Below, in pieces: positions 1 to 8,619 of a DNA stretch of 64,000 nucleotides. A program made the position numbers and the translations under genes. The DNA lies in contig NZ_CP016170.1 of assembly GCF_001676705.1 (NCBI RefSeq), positions 2,914,001-2,978,000 of the forward strand, in the 5' to 3' direction. The notes beneath the pieces were generated by a model. It searched no databases. It saw only the letters and a list, made by a program, of their open reading frames with translations, and was not told the DNA's origin. How positions within the stretch are numbered: position 1 is the stretch's first letter; each line of letters begins with the position of its first letter. The DNA comes from Bordetella bronchialis (GTDB lineage Bacteria; Pseudomonadota; Gammaproteobacteria; Burkholderiales; Burkholderiaceae_B).

Positions 1-435
1 CGCGTCGTCGGCCCGTGCGTTGCCGCTGCCGGCGCCCGCCGGGTCCGCCAGGCTGTGCGCCGTGCAGGCCGCCAACGTGGCAGGCAGCACGGTATGCGAA
101 GGGCCGGGATCCATGGGATCCAGGTCGGACGCGCCAGCCAGCGTGCCCAGATGCCCGATACCGCCCAGCGGCCGCAACAGCCCGCCCAGCATCGCGCGGA
201 TTTCCCGCGCCGTCGCGTCCGGCGTCGCGCTGGCCGCCCGCATGGCCGATGCATCGGCCTGGCTCGCCTGCCGCGCGGAAAACGGCCACACCCAGTTTTC
301 GCGTTCGATGCCGAACAAGGTGCAGAGCAGACTGGCCCGGATGCCCTGGTCGATGGCGGTCCGGGAGGCTTCCTGCTCGGTGGCGATATCCGCGGTGGCC
401 ACCATGGCGCCCAGCGCCTCGAAGTCCTGCTGCAT
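1..435 (-). CDS. Partial hypothetical protein (N-terminal 145 residues)
   Basis: The frame is open from an ATG at 433-435 to the left edge, so only the N-terminus is seen. A strong GGAAGGAGA Shine-Dalgarno lies about 5 nt upstream and supports the start. The visible part has no signal peptide or membrane segment. It carries a tryptophan-rich patch ENWVWPF at residues 46-52 and a glycine/proline-rich stretch at about 79-125. I do not recognise the family. It is transcribed away from the flavoprotein gene at 778, so the two could share a control region. The start is well supported; the function is unknown. Confidence 0.7.
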   Translation of the reverse strand, partial: MQQDFEALGAMVATADIATEQEASRTAIDQGIRASLLCTLFGIERENWVWPFSARQASQADASAMRAASATPDATAREIRAMLGGLLRPLGGIGHLGTLAGASDLDPMDPGPSHTVLPATLAACTAHSLADPAGAGSGNARADDA

Positions 436-777
436 TGCTGTCTCCTTCCTGTTTGCGCGGCCGCGCTTCGTCGCGGCTTCGTTGCGGTAAATGGCGCGAC
501 GCCCGCCTGCGTGTCCGTGCTGGAAGGCGCTTCCGCCGCCGTCGATGCGATCGACTATACACAGCGGGGCGGCCATGTCCTGCACGATATCTATGCACGC
601 CTGGCATAACTCCAACTCATGCAAGCCGGCAAAAATATCGATTGAGGGGCTGGCCGAAATCTCCAACACTAGCCGCACGCCCATCCTTCGCCGACATGTC
701 GGCTCGATGGCGATTCGTTTGCCGGCCGTCGCCATCGGATGGCTGGGGCCTGTGTTTCTTTGGCAAGGGAAAATCCT
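436..777. other. Divergent intergenic region, 342 bp
   Basis: This gap separates the left-edge gene (minus) from the flavoprotein gene (plus) and should hold both promoters. I see an isolated TATAGT on the minus strand at 559-554 but no good -35 partner, and no convincing inverted repeat. Frames open across it are GC-driven and lack start signals. Nothing firm is visible. Confidence 0.4.
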
Positions 778-2256
778 ATGGTTGCGCATCAGGAACCGCC
801 GGGCGGCGGTTCGCGGTTCGACGTTGTCGTGGTGGGTTGCGGGGTGGCGGGCTTGAGCGCGGCGGTGGCCGCCGCGGAAGCCGGCGCCAAGGTCGCGCTG
901 CTGGAAAGGTCGACCTATGAAGAGCGGGGCGGCAATACCCGCTACACCGAGGCCTATCTGCGCATGAAAAGCGAGACCGAGCTGGCGCACGACTTCGAGT
1001 CGCTGCTGGTCGACAACAGCGGCTATTACATCCAGCCGGACTTCGCCGAGTCCACCGTGCGCGACTACGAGAACTGGTCGCCGGTGGTCAAGGCGCTGCC
1101 GTTCACCGACCCGGAGCTGATCTCCACCTTTACCGATTCCGTGCCGCCCGCCATCGCCTGGCTGAAGGCGCATGGGGTGACCTTCGGCGAGGCCGGCTTC
1201 TACGGCCTGACGCCGCGCCCCTCGCCACGCATTGCCGTCAACGGCGGCGGGCTGCAGCTGGTGGAAACGCTGACCGGCTGCGCGGAACGGGCCGGCGTGC
1301 GCTTCTTCTACGAGATGACGGCCTACGAATTGGTGCAGTCCGACAGCGGCCAGGTCTGCGGGCTGAAGGCCACCGATACCGCCAACGTGCCGCATCGCTT
1401 CGATTGCGGCGCCGTCATCCTGGCCTGCGGCGGCTTCCAGGGCAACCCGGAGATGGTCATCCGCTATATCGGCCCCAAGGGGCGCTATCTGCGCCCGGTG
1501 GCCCCGGGCGGCTATTACAACAAGGGCGAGGGCATCAAGATGGCGCTGGCGATAGGCGCGGCGGCCTCGGGCGACTACGCGGAATACCATGGCCAGCCCA
1601 TCGACCCGCGCTCCAGCGCGTCCGAGGCGCTGGTCATGGTGTATCCCTACGGCATCCTGGTCAACCGCGAGGGCAGGCGCTTCATCGACGAGGCGCCGGG
1701 CACCATCGACGCGCATTACGAGGAAACCATCCGCCTGATCGCCGAGCAGAAGAAGGGCATCGCCTATTGCATCCTGGACGACAAGATCAACCGCATCGGC
1801 AACTGGAAGCGCTGCGTGCGCAGCGACCAGCCGCCGGAATCCGGATCCGACCTGGTCGCCCTGGGCCGGAAGATGGGCTTCGACGGCGAGGCCGCGCAAC
1901 GCACCATCGACGAATACAACCGCGCCTGCGGCGGCGGCGACTTCAATCCCGCCACCCTGGACGGCGTGGCCACCGCGGGCCTGTCGCCGCGCAAATCCAA
2001 TTACGCGGTGCCGCTGGACACGCCGCCTTTCCATATCTACCCGATCATCTCGGCCAATACCTTCACGCTGGGGGGACTGAAGGTGAATTCCAACGCGCAA
2101 GTGATCAAGAACGAAGGCTGCGTCCTGCCTGGCCTGTATGCCGCGGGCGAGACCATAGGCCTGTACTACGGCCGCTATCCCGGCGCCACGTCCGTGCTGC
2201 GCGGCGCGGTGTTCGGGCGCCGCGCGGGGGAGCACGCGGCCGCGTCGGTCCGCTAG
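778..2256 (+). CDS. FAD-dependent dehydrogenase, fumarate reductase / tricarballylate dehydrogenase (TcuA) type
   Basis: The protein has 492 residues. A Rossmann dinucleotide motif (VVVGCGVAG, residues 17-25) and the RGGNTRYT stretch after the acidic strand end are typical of the succinate dehydrogenase/fumarate reductase flavoprotein family, in particular TcuA-like enzymes. A second FAD-contact region (GLYAAGE, then GATSVLRG) lies near the C-terminus. Such enzymes reduce or dehydrogenate dicarboxylates, tricarboxylates or ketosteroids. The start is placed at 778, behind a purine-rich AAGGGAAAA; an upstream in-frame ATG at 739 would only add unstructured sequence. It precedes a Bug receptor and a PrpD-family gene, suggesting uptake and oxidation of an unsaturated or branched organic acid. 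The exact substrate cannot be read from sequence. Confidence 0.85.
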   Translation: MVAHQEPPGGGSRFDVVVVGCGVAGLSAAVAAAEAGAKVALLERSTYEERGGNTRYTEAYLRMKSETELAHDFESLLVDNSGYYIQPDFAESTVRDYENWSPVVKALPFTDPELISTFTDSVPPAIAWLKAHGVTFGEAGFYGLTPRPSPRIAVNGGGLQLVETLTGCAERAGVRFFYEMTAYELVQSDSGQVCGLKATDTANVPHRFDCGAVILACGGFQGNPEMVIRYIGPKGRYLRPVAPGGYYNKGEGIKMALAIGAAASGDYAEYHGQPIDPRSSASEALVMVYPYGILVNREGRRFIDEAPGTIDAHYEETIRLIAEQKKGIAYCILDDKINRIGNWKRCVRSDQPPESGSDLVALGRKMGFDGEAAQRTIDEYNRACGGGDFNPATLDGVATAGLSPRKSNYAVPLDTPPFHIYPIISANTFTLGGLKVNSNAQVIKNEGCVLPGLYAAGETIGLYYGRYPGATSVLRGAVFGRRAGEHAAASVR

Positions 2257-2343
2257 CACGGCCACGCGCGCCGGTACATGCGGGCTACCGCGTGGCCGGA
2301 CCTCCGCGCGCACATGATTCGAAAAACAATGGAGACAAGCATC

Positions 2344-3342
2344 GTGAATCGCATACTGACCCGCCGCGCCGCCCTGGGCATCGCGGCCACCCTTGCCGGC
2401 GCCGCCGTGTTTTCTTCCGCGTGGGCGCAGGGCGCCTATCCGGACCGTCCCATCCAGCTGATCGTGCCGTATTCCGCGGGCGGTCCCACCGACGTGGCCG
2501 CGCGGGTCATGGCGCAGACGCTGTCCCAGCGCCTGGGCCAGAACATCGTGGTGATGTCCATGCCCGGCGCGGGTGGCGTGATCGGCACCGACTACGTCAA
2601 CCGCGCCAAGCCCGACGGCTATACGCTGCTGTTCGCGGTGAACTCGATGGCGATTTTTCCGTACACGCGCTCGGCGTCGAATCCCTTGCCTTTCGATCCC
2701 AACGGCTTCACGCCCATCGGCAGTGTGGCGGAGTCCGCGCACGTGATCGTGGCCAACAAAAAGCTGGGCATCGCCAACATCGCGCAGCTGGTGGAAGCGG
2801 CGAAGAAAAAGCCCGATGGACTCAGCTACGGCTCGGCCGGCGTGGGCGGCACCACGCATCTGCCCATCGCCCTGTTCGCCCATCGTGCCGGCATCAAGTT
2901 GCTGCACGTGCCGTACAAGGGCGCGGCGCCGGCCATGGCCGACACCATGGCGGGCGTGGTCTCGATTTCCGGGCCGGGCTATACCGACGCCGTCAAGGCC
3001 GCCATCGAGAACGGTACGCTGGTGGCTCTGGCGACCACCTCGGCCAAGCGGCTGCCCTTCCTGCCCAAGGTGCCGACCCTGGCGGAGCAGGGCTATCCCG
3101 ACATGGTCTTCCCCATCTGGTATGCGATGTTCGCGCCGCCGGGCACGCCCGCCAACGTGGTGGAGAAACTGGACGGCGCGCTCAAGGCGATGGCGCAGGA
3201 TCCGGCCTACCAGAAGCAGCAGGCAGGACAGGGCAATGTGGTCACCTACATGGCGCCGGCGCAGGTGGCCGATATGCTGCGCACCGATATCGCCAAGCTG
3301 GGTGTACGGCTGAAGGACGCCGGCATCCACCTGGAGGAGTGA
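2344..3342 (+). CDS. Bug-family (TctC) periplasmic substrate-binding protein
   Basis: 332 residues. The start is a GTG at 2344, seven nt behind GGAGAC, and gives a clean Sec signal peptide ending near WAQ. Longer in-frame starts upstream would bury the signal. Family landmarks: PYSAGGPTD (ligand-pocket loop), LHVPYKGAAPA and VPTLAEQGYPD. Bug proteins bind small carboxylates in a two-lobed fold. Its position between the flavoprotein and the PrpD-like gene, 6 bp before the latter, suggests it recognises the substrate of that pathway. No permease gene accompanies it. Confidence 0.92.
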   Translation: MNRILTRRAALGIAATLAGAAVFSSAWAQGAYPDRPIQLIVPYSAGGPTDVAARVMAQTLSQRLGQNIVVMSMPGAGGVIGTDYVNRAKPDGYTLLFAVNSMAIFPYTRSASNPLPFDPNGFTPIGSVAESAHVIVANKKLGIANIAQLVEAAKKKPDGLSYGSAGVGGTTHLPIALFAHRAGIKLLHVPYKGAAPAMADTMAGVVSISGPGYTDAVKAAIENGTLVALATTSAKRLPFLPKVPTLAEQGYPDMVFPIWYAMFAPPGTPANVVEKLDGALKAMAQDPAYQKQQAGQGNVVTYMAPAQVADMLRTDIAKLGVRLKDAGIHLEE

Positions 3343-3348
3343 TCCGCC

Positions 3349-4716
3349 ATGGAAAGCCATGCCGTGGAAGGGGGTGGCGATGGCGCCCGGGGATTGACGC
3401 GCGTGCTGGTCGACCGGGCGCTGGCGATCCGCCACGAGACGCTGCCCGCGGACGTACGCCGGGTCGCGCGCGACTGCCTCGTGGACTGGCTGGGATGCGC
3501 CCTGGCCGCGCTGGACGAGCCGGTCAGCCACATGGTGGCGCGGCTGGCCCGGGAAGAGGGCGGACATGCCCAGGCCACGCTGCTGGGCCGCGCCTGGCGC
3601 GGCACCGTATCGCAAGCCGCGCTGGTCAATGGCGCGACCTCGCATGCCTTGGACTATGACGACGTCAACCTGACGGTGCCCGGCCATCTGTCCGTGGCCA
3701 TCCTGCCGGGACTGGTGGCGTTGGCGGAACACCGTGCCCGCCCGCCGCGCGACGTGCTGGCGGCCTTCGTGGCGGGGTATGAGTACGCCTGCGCCGTCGG
3801 GGCGCTGGTCGAGCCGGCCCATTACGCCAACGGATTCCACGCCACCGCCACGATAGGCGGCTTGGGTGCCGCCGTGGCCTGCTCGCACCTGCTGGGGCTG
3901 GACGCGGAACGGACCTGCCATGCCGTGGGGGTGGCCGCCACCCAGGCAGCAGGCTTGAAAGCGATGTTCGGCAGCATGGCCAAGCCGCTGCACGCGGGGC
4001 TGGCGGCGCAAGCCGGCCTGCGCGCCGCATTGCTGGCCGCGCAAGGCTTCGTCAGCCGGCCCGACATCCTGGAGTGCAGCCAGGGCTACGCCGCGGTCCA
4101 TGGCGCCGACTTCGACGCGGCGCGGGCCTTGGCGACGCCGGCGGGGGGCTTCCATATCCTGAACAACCTGTTCAAGTTCCACGCGGCCTGCTACAGCACG
4201 CATTCCACCATCGAGGCGGTCGCCGCGCTGCGGGCGGCGCACGGCATCGCGCCCGAGGCGGTATCGCGCATCGACGTGGTGGCCGGCGAGGGATGCTCGA
4301 TCTGCAATATCCAGACACCCCGTGACGCCCTGCAAGCCAAGTTCAGCCTGCGCGCCACCGCTGCCTTCGCCATGCTGGGCATCGATACCGGCAGCCTGGG
4401 CAGCTGGGCCAGGGTGACCGAGCCGGCCGTTGCCGACATGCTGGCGCGCGTGCGCGTGTCGCTGGTGCCCGGCATGGGTTTGAGCGATTCCCGCGTCACC
4501 CTCGTGGCGCGGTCGGGGCAGGCGTTCAACATGGACTTCGACTGTGGCGAACCCATGGCCGACAAGGCCGCGCAATCTTCCCGGGTCGCCGGCAAGTTCC
4601 GCGCGGTCGCCGGCGAGTCGCTGGGACAGGAGCGGGCCGCCCGCATCCTGGGCGCCGCGGCCTCGCTGGAAGACCAGGACGATATACACGGGCTGATCGG
4701 CCTTTGCGGCGCCTGA
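3349..4716 (+). CDS. MmgE/PrpD family protein
   Basis: 455 residues, the usual size for this family, which includes 2-methylcitrate dehydratase and cis-aconitate decarboxylase; both act without an Fe-S cluster. The conserved N-terminal segment VNGATSHALDYDDVN falls at residues 93-107, and helical-domain motifs such as GYEYACAVG and MFGSMAKPLHAG follow. A GGAGGAG ribosome site precedes the ATG. It lies 6 bp after the Bug gene and probably shares its transcript. With a fumarate-reductase-like flavoprotein upstream, a dehydration, hydration or decarboxylation step on a tricarboxylic or branched dicarboxylic acid is likely. The substrate is inference. Confidence 0.85.
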   Translation: MESHAVEGGGDGARGLTRVLVDRALAIRHETLPADVRRVARDCLVDWLGCALAALDEPVSHMVARLAREEGGHAQATLLGRAWRGTVSQAALVNGATSHALDYDDVNLTVPGHLSVAILPGLVALAEHRARPPRDVLAAFVAGYEYACAVGALVEPAHYANGFHATATIGGLGAAVACSHLLGLDAERTCHAVGVAATQAAGLKAMFGSMAKPLHAGLAAQAGLRAALLAAQGFVSRPDILECSQGYAAVHGADFDAARALATPAGGFHILNNLFKFHAACYSTHSTIEAVAALRAAHGIAPEAVSRIDVVAGEGCSICNIQTPRDALQAKFSLRATAAFAMLGIDTGSLGSWARVTEPAVADMLARVRVSLVPGMGLSDSRVTLVARSGQAFNMDFDCGEPMADKAAQSSRVAGKFRAVAGESLGQERAARILGAAASLEDQDDIHGLIGLCGA

Positions 4717-4780
4717 CCCGACGCCCGTGAAATCCCTAATGAACCGGCGATTGCACGCCGCCCGGCCTAGCGATTAGGAT

Positions 4781-4792
4781 ATTGGATCCAAT
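4781..4792. promoter_or_regulatory. Perfect 12-bp palindrome, VanR-type (GntR/FCD) operator candidate
   Basis: ATTGGATCCAAT is its own reverse complement and ends 50 bp before the GTG of the first ABC gene. From memory, the same 12-mer is the operator of the vanillate repressor VanR of Caulobacter. A weak promoter (TTGCAC at 4751-4756, TAGGAT at 4775-4780, 18-bp spacing) would start transcription at or near the palindrome, as expected for repression. No VanR-like gene is adjacent. Confidence 0.6.
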
Positions 4793-4842
4793 TGATCCCG
4801 GACTCGCGCGCCGCGCGGGGCCGCCTGTGCAGGAAGCAGCCG

Positions 4843-5673
4843 GTGCTGAATATCAGGCAGTTGAATGTCCGCTTCGGTGGGCTGCGGGTGTTGAACGATG
4901 CCGCGTTCACGGTGCGCGGCCAGGCTATCACGGGATTGATCGGCCCCAACGGCGCGGGCAAGACCACGCTGTTCAATTGCGTCACGGGCCTGCTGCCGGC
5001 GGCGCGCGGCGCGGTCGAATTCCAGGAGCGCCAGATCCTGGGCTGGCGCGCCGACCGCATCGCCCGCGCGGGACTGATACGCACCTTCCAGCTGGCGCGC
5101 GGTTTTCCCCGCATGTCGGTGTTCGAGCACCTGATGCTTTACGGCAAGGACCAGCCCGGCGAAGGCCTGCTGGCCGCCTGCCTGGGCGGCGCCGCGGCGC
5201 GCCAGCGCGAACAGGCCCTGCGCGAACAGGCCTTCCAGGTCGCCCGCCGCCTGAAACTGGACCATGTGCTGGACCACCTGGCCGTGGACATTTCCGGTGG
5301 GCAGAAGAAGCTGCTGGAAATCGGCCGCGCCCTGATGGCCGAACCGCGCATGCTGCTGCTGGACGAGCCCATGGCGGGCGTGAATCCCACCTTGGCGCGC
5401 GAGATCGCCGGCCAGTTGGCGCGGCTGCGCGAGGACGGCCTGACGGTGCTGTTGATCGAGCATGACCTGGAGCTGGTGCGGCTGCTGTGCGACGACGTCG
5501 TGGTCATGGCCGAAGGCGCCTTTCTGACGCGCGGGCGCTACGACGACGTCATCGCCGACCCGCGGGTGCAGGAAGCCTACCTGGGCCGTCGCCATGCCGC
5601 GCTTGCCGCGGGCGCGGGCCGCCCGGTGGGCGCATCGACGGGTGGCCGCCTATCCGCGCCGGGGGCCGCATGA
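4843..5673 (+). CDS. livG: Branched-chain-type ABC transporter ATP-binding protein (LivG family)
   Basis: 276 residues from a GTG at 4843 with AGGAAG six nt upstream; an earlier TTG at 4792 has no ribosome site and falls on the operator palindrome. Walker A GPNGAGKTT (34-42), signature ISGGQKKLLE and Walker B RMLLLDEPMAGVNP are intact. The tail of about 25 residues is Gly/Ala-rich and dispensable-looking. This is the first gene of a livGFKHM-type operon; its stop overlaps the next start (ATGA). The ATPase powers import through the LivH/LivM pore. The family also carries aromatic acids, amides and urea, so amino acids should not be assumed. Confidence 0.9.
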   Translation: MLNIRQLNVRFGGLRVLNDAAFTVRGQAITGLIGPNGAGKTTLFNCVTGLLPAARGAVEFQERQILGWRADRIARAGLIRTFQLARGFPRMSVFEHLMLYGKDQPGEGLLAACLGGAAARQREQALREQAFQVARRLKLDHVLDHLAVDISGGQKKLLEIGRALMAEPRMLLLDEPMAGVNPTLAREIAGQLARLREDGLTVLLIEHDLELVRLLCDDVVVMAEGAFLTRGRYDDVIADPRVQEAYLGRRHAALAAGAGRPVGASTGGRLSAPGAA

Positions 5674-6443
5674 GCGGCCGCGCGGTGGCCGGCGCCGCAC
5701 CCCTGGCGCGGGGCGCGCCGCTTTTACGCGTACGCGGCCTGGCCGGCGGCTATAGCCCGTCCGACCGCATCGTCAAGGGCGTGGACCTGGATATCGAGCC
5801 TGGCGAACTGGTCGTGGTCGTCGGCCCCAACGGCGCGGGCAAATCGACCTTGCTCAAGCTGATCGCCGGCCTGCACCACCTGGCGGACGGCGGCATCGAG
5901 CTCGAAGGACGCCGGCTCGCCACCCACACCCCGCTGGCGCGCGCCCGCGCCGGCATCGGCTTCGTGCCGCAGGAAAGCAATATCTTCGGCGCGATGACCG
6001 TGCGCGAGAACCTGGAGATGGGCGCCTATCTGCATGGCCGCGGCGAAGAGGCCCGCATAGAGGCCATGTACCAGCGCTTTCCCGTGTTGCGCGACAAACG
6101 CCGCGCGCCCGCCGGAACGCTGTCGGGCGGCCAGCGCCAGGTGGTCGCCATGGCCATGGCGCTGATGGGCGAGCCGCGCATGCTGCTGCTGGACGAGCCG
6201 TCCGCGGGCCTGTCGCCCGCGGCCTGCGAGGTCTTGTTCGACACGGTGCGCGAGCTGGCCGACGGCGGCCTGACCATCCTGATGATCGAACAGAACGCGC
6301 TGGCCGCGCTGGATATCGCCGATCGCGGCATCGTCATGGTCAGCGGCACCAAGCGCGCCGACCGCCCGGCCCGCGCGCTGGCCGAGGATCCCGAAACGCG
6401 CCGCATGTTCCTGGGCGGCGGCGCCGACGACCCGCCTGCCTGA
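5670..6443 (+). CDS. livF: Branched-chain-type ABC transporter ATP-binding protein (LivF family)
   Basis: 257 residues. The ATG at 5670 overlaps the livG stop by 4 nt, indicating translational coupling. Walker A VGPNGAGKST (51-60), signature LSGGQRQVVAMAMAL and Walker B RMLLLDEPSAGLSP are complete. An N-terminal extension of about 18 residues before the first beta strand is longer than usual. It pairs with LivG as the second ATPase of the importer. Placing both ATPase genes first and the permeases last reverses the Escherichia coli order but is common in Burkholderiales. Confidence 0.9.
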   Translation: MSGRAVAGAAPLARGAPLLRVRGLAGGYSPSDRIVKGVDLDIEPGELVVVVGPNGAGKSTLLKLIAGLHHLADGGIELEGRRLATHTPLARARAGIGFVPQESNIFGAMTVRENLEMGAYLHGRGEEARIEAMYQRFPVLRDKRRAPAGTLSGGQRQVVAMAMALMGEPRMLLLDEPSAGLSPAACEVLFDTVRELADGGLTILMIEQNALAALDIADRGIVMVSGTKRADRPARALAEDPETRRMFLGGGADDPPA

Positions 6444-6515
6444 CGGCGCCGCGCGCCACATCGCCGGCCGCGCCGGTCCCTGTCATTCCCATACCTGCCA
6501 TCGAGGATCACCGCC

Positions 6516-7727
6516 ATGCCACACATCACGCAACGCCGCCGTTTCCTCAAGCTGGCTGCCGCCGGCGCCGCCCTGGGCGCGCAGCCCGCCATCCTGCGCG
6601 GCGCCTATGCGCAAAGCGGGGATCCCATCATGCTGGGCGCGCTCTCGCCGCTATCGGGCTCCGGCGCACAGTACGGGCCCCCCATGCAGCAGGCCATCGC
6701 CGCGGTCGTCGAAGAGGTCAACGCCGGCGGCGGCGTATTGGGCCGGCCGGTCAAACTGGTGCGCGAGGATTGCCAGACCAACCCGGAAGCGGCGGTACGC
6801 GCGGCGCGCAAGCTCATCGATGTGGACAAGGTGGTGGCGATCATCGGGGTGTGGTCGTCTCCCGTGACGCAGGCCGTTGCGCCGCTGTGCTGGGAAAGCA
6901 GGACGGTGATCGCCTGCGCCTCCGGCGCCGACAACCTGACCCACCTGCCGCACCAGGGCTACCTGTTCCGCACGCAGCCGACCACCACGCTGCAGGGCCG
7001 CAAGTTCGGCGAGTTCGCGCTGGAGCAGGGCGCGCGCAAAGTGGTGTACCTGTCTCCGCAAACGCCGTTTGTGCAGTCCATGTCCGAGAACATGGCCAAG
7101 GCCATGGCGGCGGCCGGCGGCACGGTGAGCACGGTGGTGTACGAGGACAAGAAGGCCAGCTACCGCACCGAGGTCGACAAGGCGCTGGCCGGCAAGCCCG
7201 ACATGCTGGTGCTGGGCGGCTATGTCGCCGATACGGCGGTGCTGGTCAAGGACATCTATCGCGCGGGCTACCAAGGCAAGATGCTGTCCTACGCCTATAC
7301 CGTCAACAAGCAGTTGATCGACTCGGTGCCCAAGGACACCGTGGAAGGCATCTACACCATCGCGCCGTCGCCGGCGGCCGACGGCACGGCCTACGCGCGC
7401 CTGAAGAAGATCGTCAATTCCGACAGCCCCGATCCGTATACCGCCCAGGCCTACGACCACGCCGACCTGGTGCTGATGGCGATGGCCCAGGCCAGGAACG
7501 CCTCGGGCACGGCCATCAGGGATGCGATCCGCAAGCTCGCCGCGGATGGCGGCCAGCGCGTGGACAACGCGGCCGCGGGCATCAAGATCCTGGCGGCCGG
7601 CGGCAGCGTCGACTACGTGGGCGCCAGCGGCCCCTGCCGCTTCACGGATATCGGCGATGTGGCGGAAGCCAGCTTCCGCTACGAACAGGTCAGGAACGGC
7701 AAGCCCACGCTGCTGAAGATCGCTTGA
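6516..7727 (+). CDS. ABC transporter periplasmic substrate-binding protein (LivK/Leu-Ile-Val binding fold)
   Basis: 403 residues. The N-terminus carries a twin-arginine-like signal (RRRFLK, residues 7-12, then an alanine-rich core ending near AYAQ), so Tat export is possible. The mature part begins IMLGALSPLSGSGAQYG, the standard peripheral-binding-protein type 1 opening, followed by VVEEVNAGGGVLGRPV. It lies between the ATPase and permease genes and is the specificity determinant of this importer. An operator of vanillate-repressor type in front of the operon makes an aromatic ligand plausible, but the sequence alone does not settle it. Confidence 0.88.
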   Translation: MPHITQRRRFLKLAAAGAALGAQPAILRGAYAQSGDPIMLGALSPLSGSGAQYGPPMQQAIAAVVEEVNAGGGVLGRPVKLVREDCQTNPEAAVRAARKLIDVDKVVAIIGVWSSPVTQAVAPLCWESRTVIACASGADNLTHLPHQGYLFRTQPTTTLQGRKFGEFALEQGARKVVYLSPQTPFVQSMSENMAKAMAAAGGTVSTVVYEDKKASYRTEVDKALAGKPDMLVLGGYVADTAVLVKDIYRAGYQGKMLSYAYTVNKQLIDSVPKDTVEGIYTIAPSPAADGTAYARLKKIVNSDSPDPYTAQAYDHADLVLMAMAQARNASGTAIRDAIRKLAADGGQRVDNAAAGIKILAAGGSVDYVGASGPCRFTDIGDVAEASFRYEQVRNGKPTLLKIA

Positions 7728-7737
7728 AGGACAGGCC

Positions 7738-8607
7738 GTGACGGAGCTGCTGCAAGCGCTGGCCAATGGGATCATCGCCGGCGCCACCATCGCCTTGCCC
7801 GCCGTGGGGCTGTCCATGATGTACGCGGTGCTGCGTTTCCCGAATTTCGCGGTGGCCGGCGTGGCCAGCGTGGGCGCCTATTTGGCCTATGTCGCCAATG
7901 TGCGCTGGGGGCTGCCGCCGCTGGCGACCCTGCCCGTGGCCTTCGCTGGCGCGGGGCTGGTGGGCCTGGCCTGCGACCGCATCGGCATGCGGCGGCTGCG
8001 GCGCGCGCCATCGTCGGATGGCGGCCTGACGGTGGCCATCGTCTCGATCGCCATCATGCTCGCGCTGGAGGCCATCCTGCGTTTCGCCTTCGGCAACGAC
8101 CTGCGCAGCTTCGACGTGCCCATCATGCGCGACGTCAATGTCGGCGGCATACGGGTCAGCCCGCAGCAGTTCGCCAACCTGGGCGTGGCGGTGGCGGTGA
8201 CGGCCTGCCTGTTCCTGTACTTCCGCCATACGCGGATGGGCAAGGCCATGCGGGCGGTGGCGGACAATCCCACGCTGGCACGCCTTAAGGGCATCGATCC
8301 GGACGTCGTCTCGGCGCTGGCGATATTCCTCGGCATGGGCCTGGCCGGGGTGGGCGGCGCGCTGCTGGGCATCGACACCAGTATCGACCCGCTGACGGGC
8401 AGCCGTTTCCTGCTGACCTTCTTCGCCGCCAGCGTGCTGGGCGGTCTGGCCAGCCCGGCGGGCGCGGTGATCGGCGCGGTGGCGATCGGCGTGGCCGAGG
8501 AAGTCGCCCTGATCTGGCTGCCGCCCACCTATCGCAGCGCGGTGGGTTTCGTGGCGATCTTCCTGTTCCTGACCTTCCGCCCCCAGGGGCTGATGGGCCG
8601 CCGCTAA
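7738..8607 (+). CDS. livH: Branched-chain-type ABC transporter permease (LivH family)
   Basis: 289 residues, mostly hydrophobic, consistent with eight or so transmembrane helices. It starts at a GTG (7738) with AAGGACAG upstream. The segment LTFFAASVLGGLASPAGAVIGA near the C-terminus holds the conserved cytoplasmic EAA-like loop region of LivH proteins. It is 10 bp from livK and 12 bp from livM. It forms half of the inner-membrane pore. Confidence 0.88.
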   Translation: MTELLQALANGIIAGATIALPAVGLSMMYAVLRFPNFAVAGVASVGAYLAYVANVRWGLPPLATLPVAFAGAGLVGLACDRIGMRRLRRAPSSDGGLTVAIVSIAIMLALEAILRFAFGNDLRSFDVPIMRDVNVGGIRVSPQQFANLGVAVAVTACLFLYFRHTRMGKAMRAVADNPTLARLKGIDPDVVSALAIFLGMGLAGVGGALLGIDTSIDPLTGSRFLLTFFAASVLGGLASPAGAVIGAVAIGVAEEVALIWLPPTYRSAVGFVAIFLFLTFRPQGLMGRR

Positions 8608-8619
8608 AAGGTACCGCCT

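Noticed and set aside
1404..3659. Long plus-strand frame spanning three genes
   Set aside because: It crosses gene boundaries, with basic, Gly/Arg-rich shadow composition.
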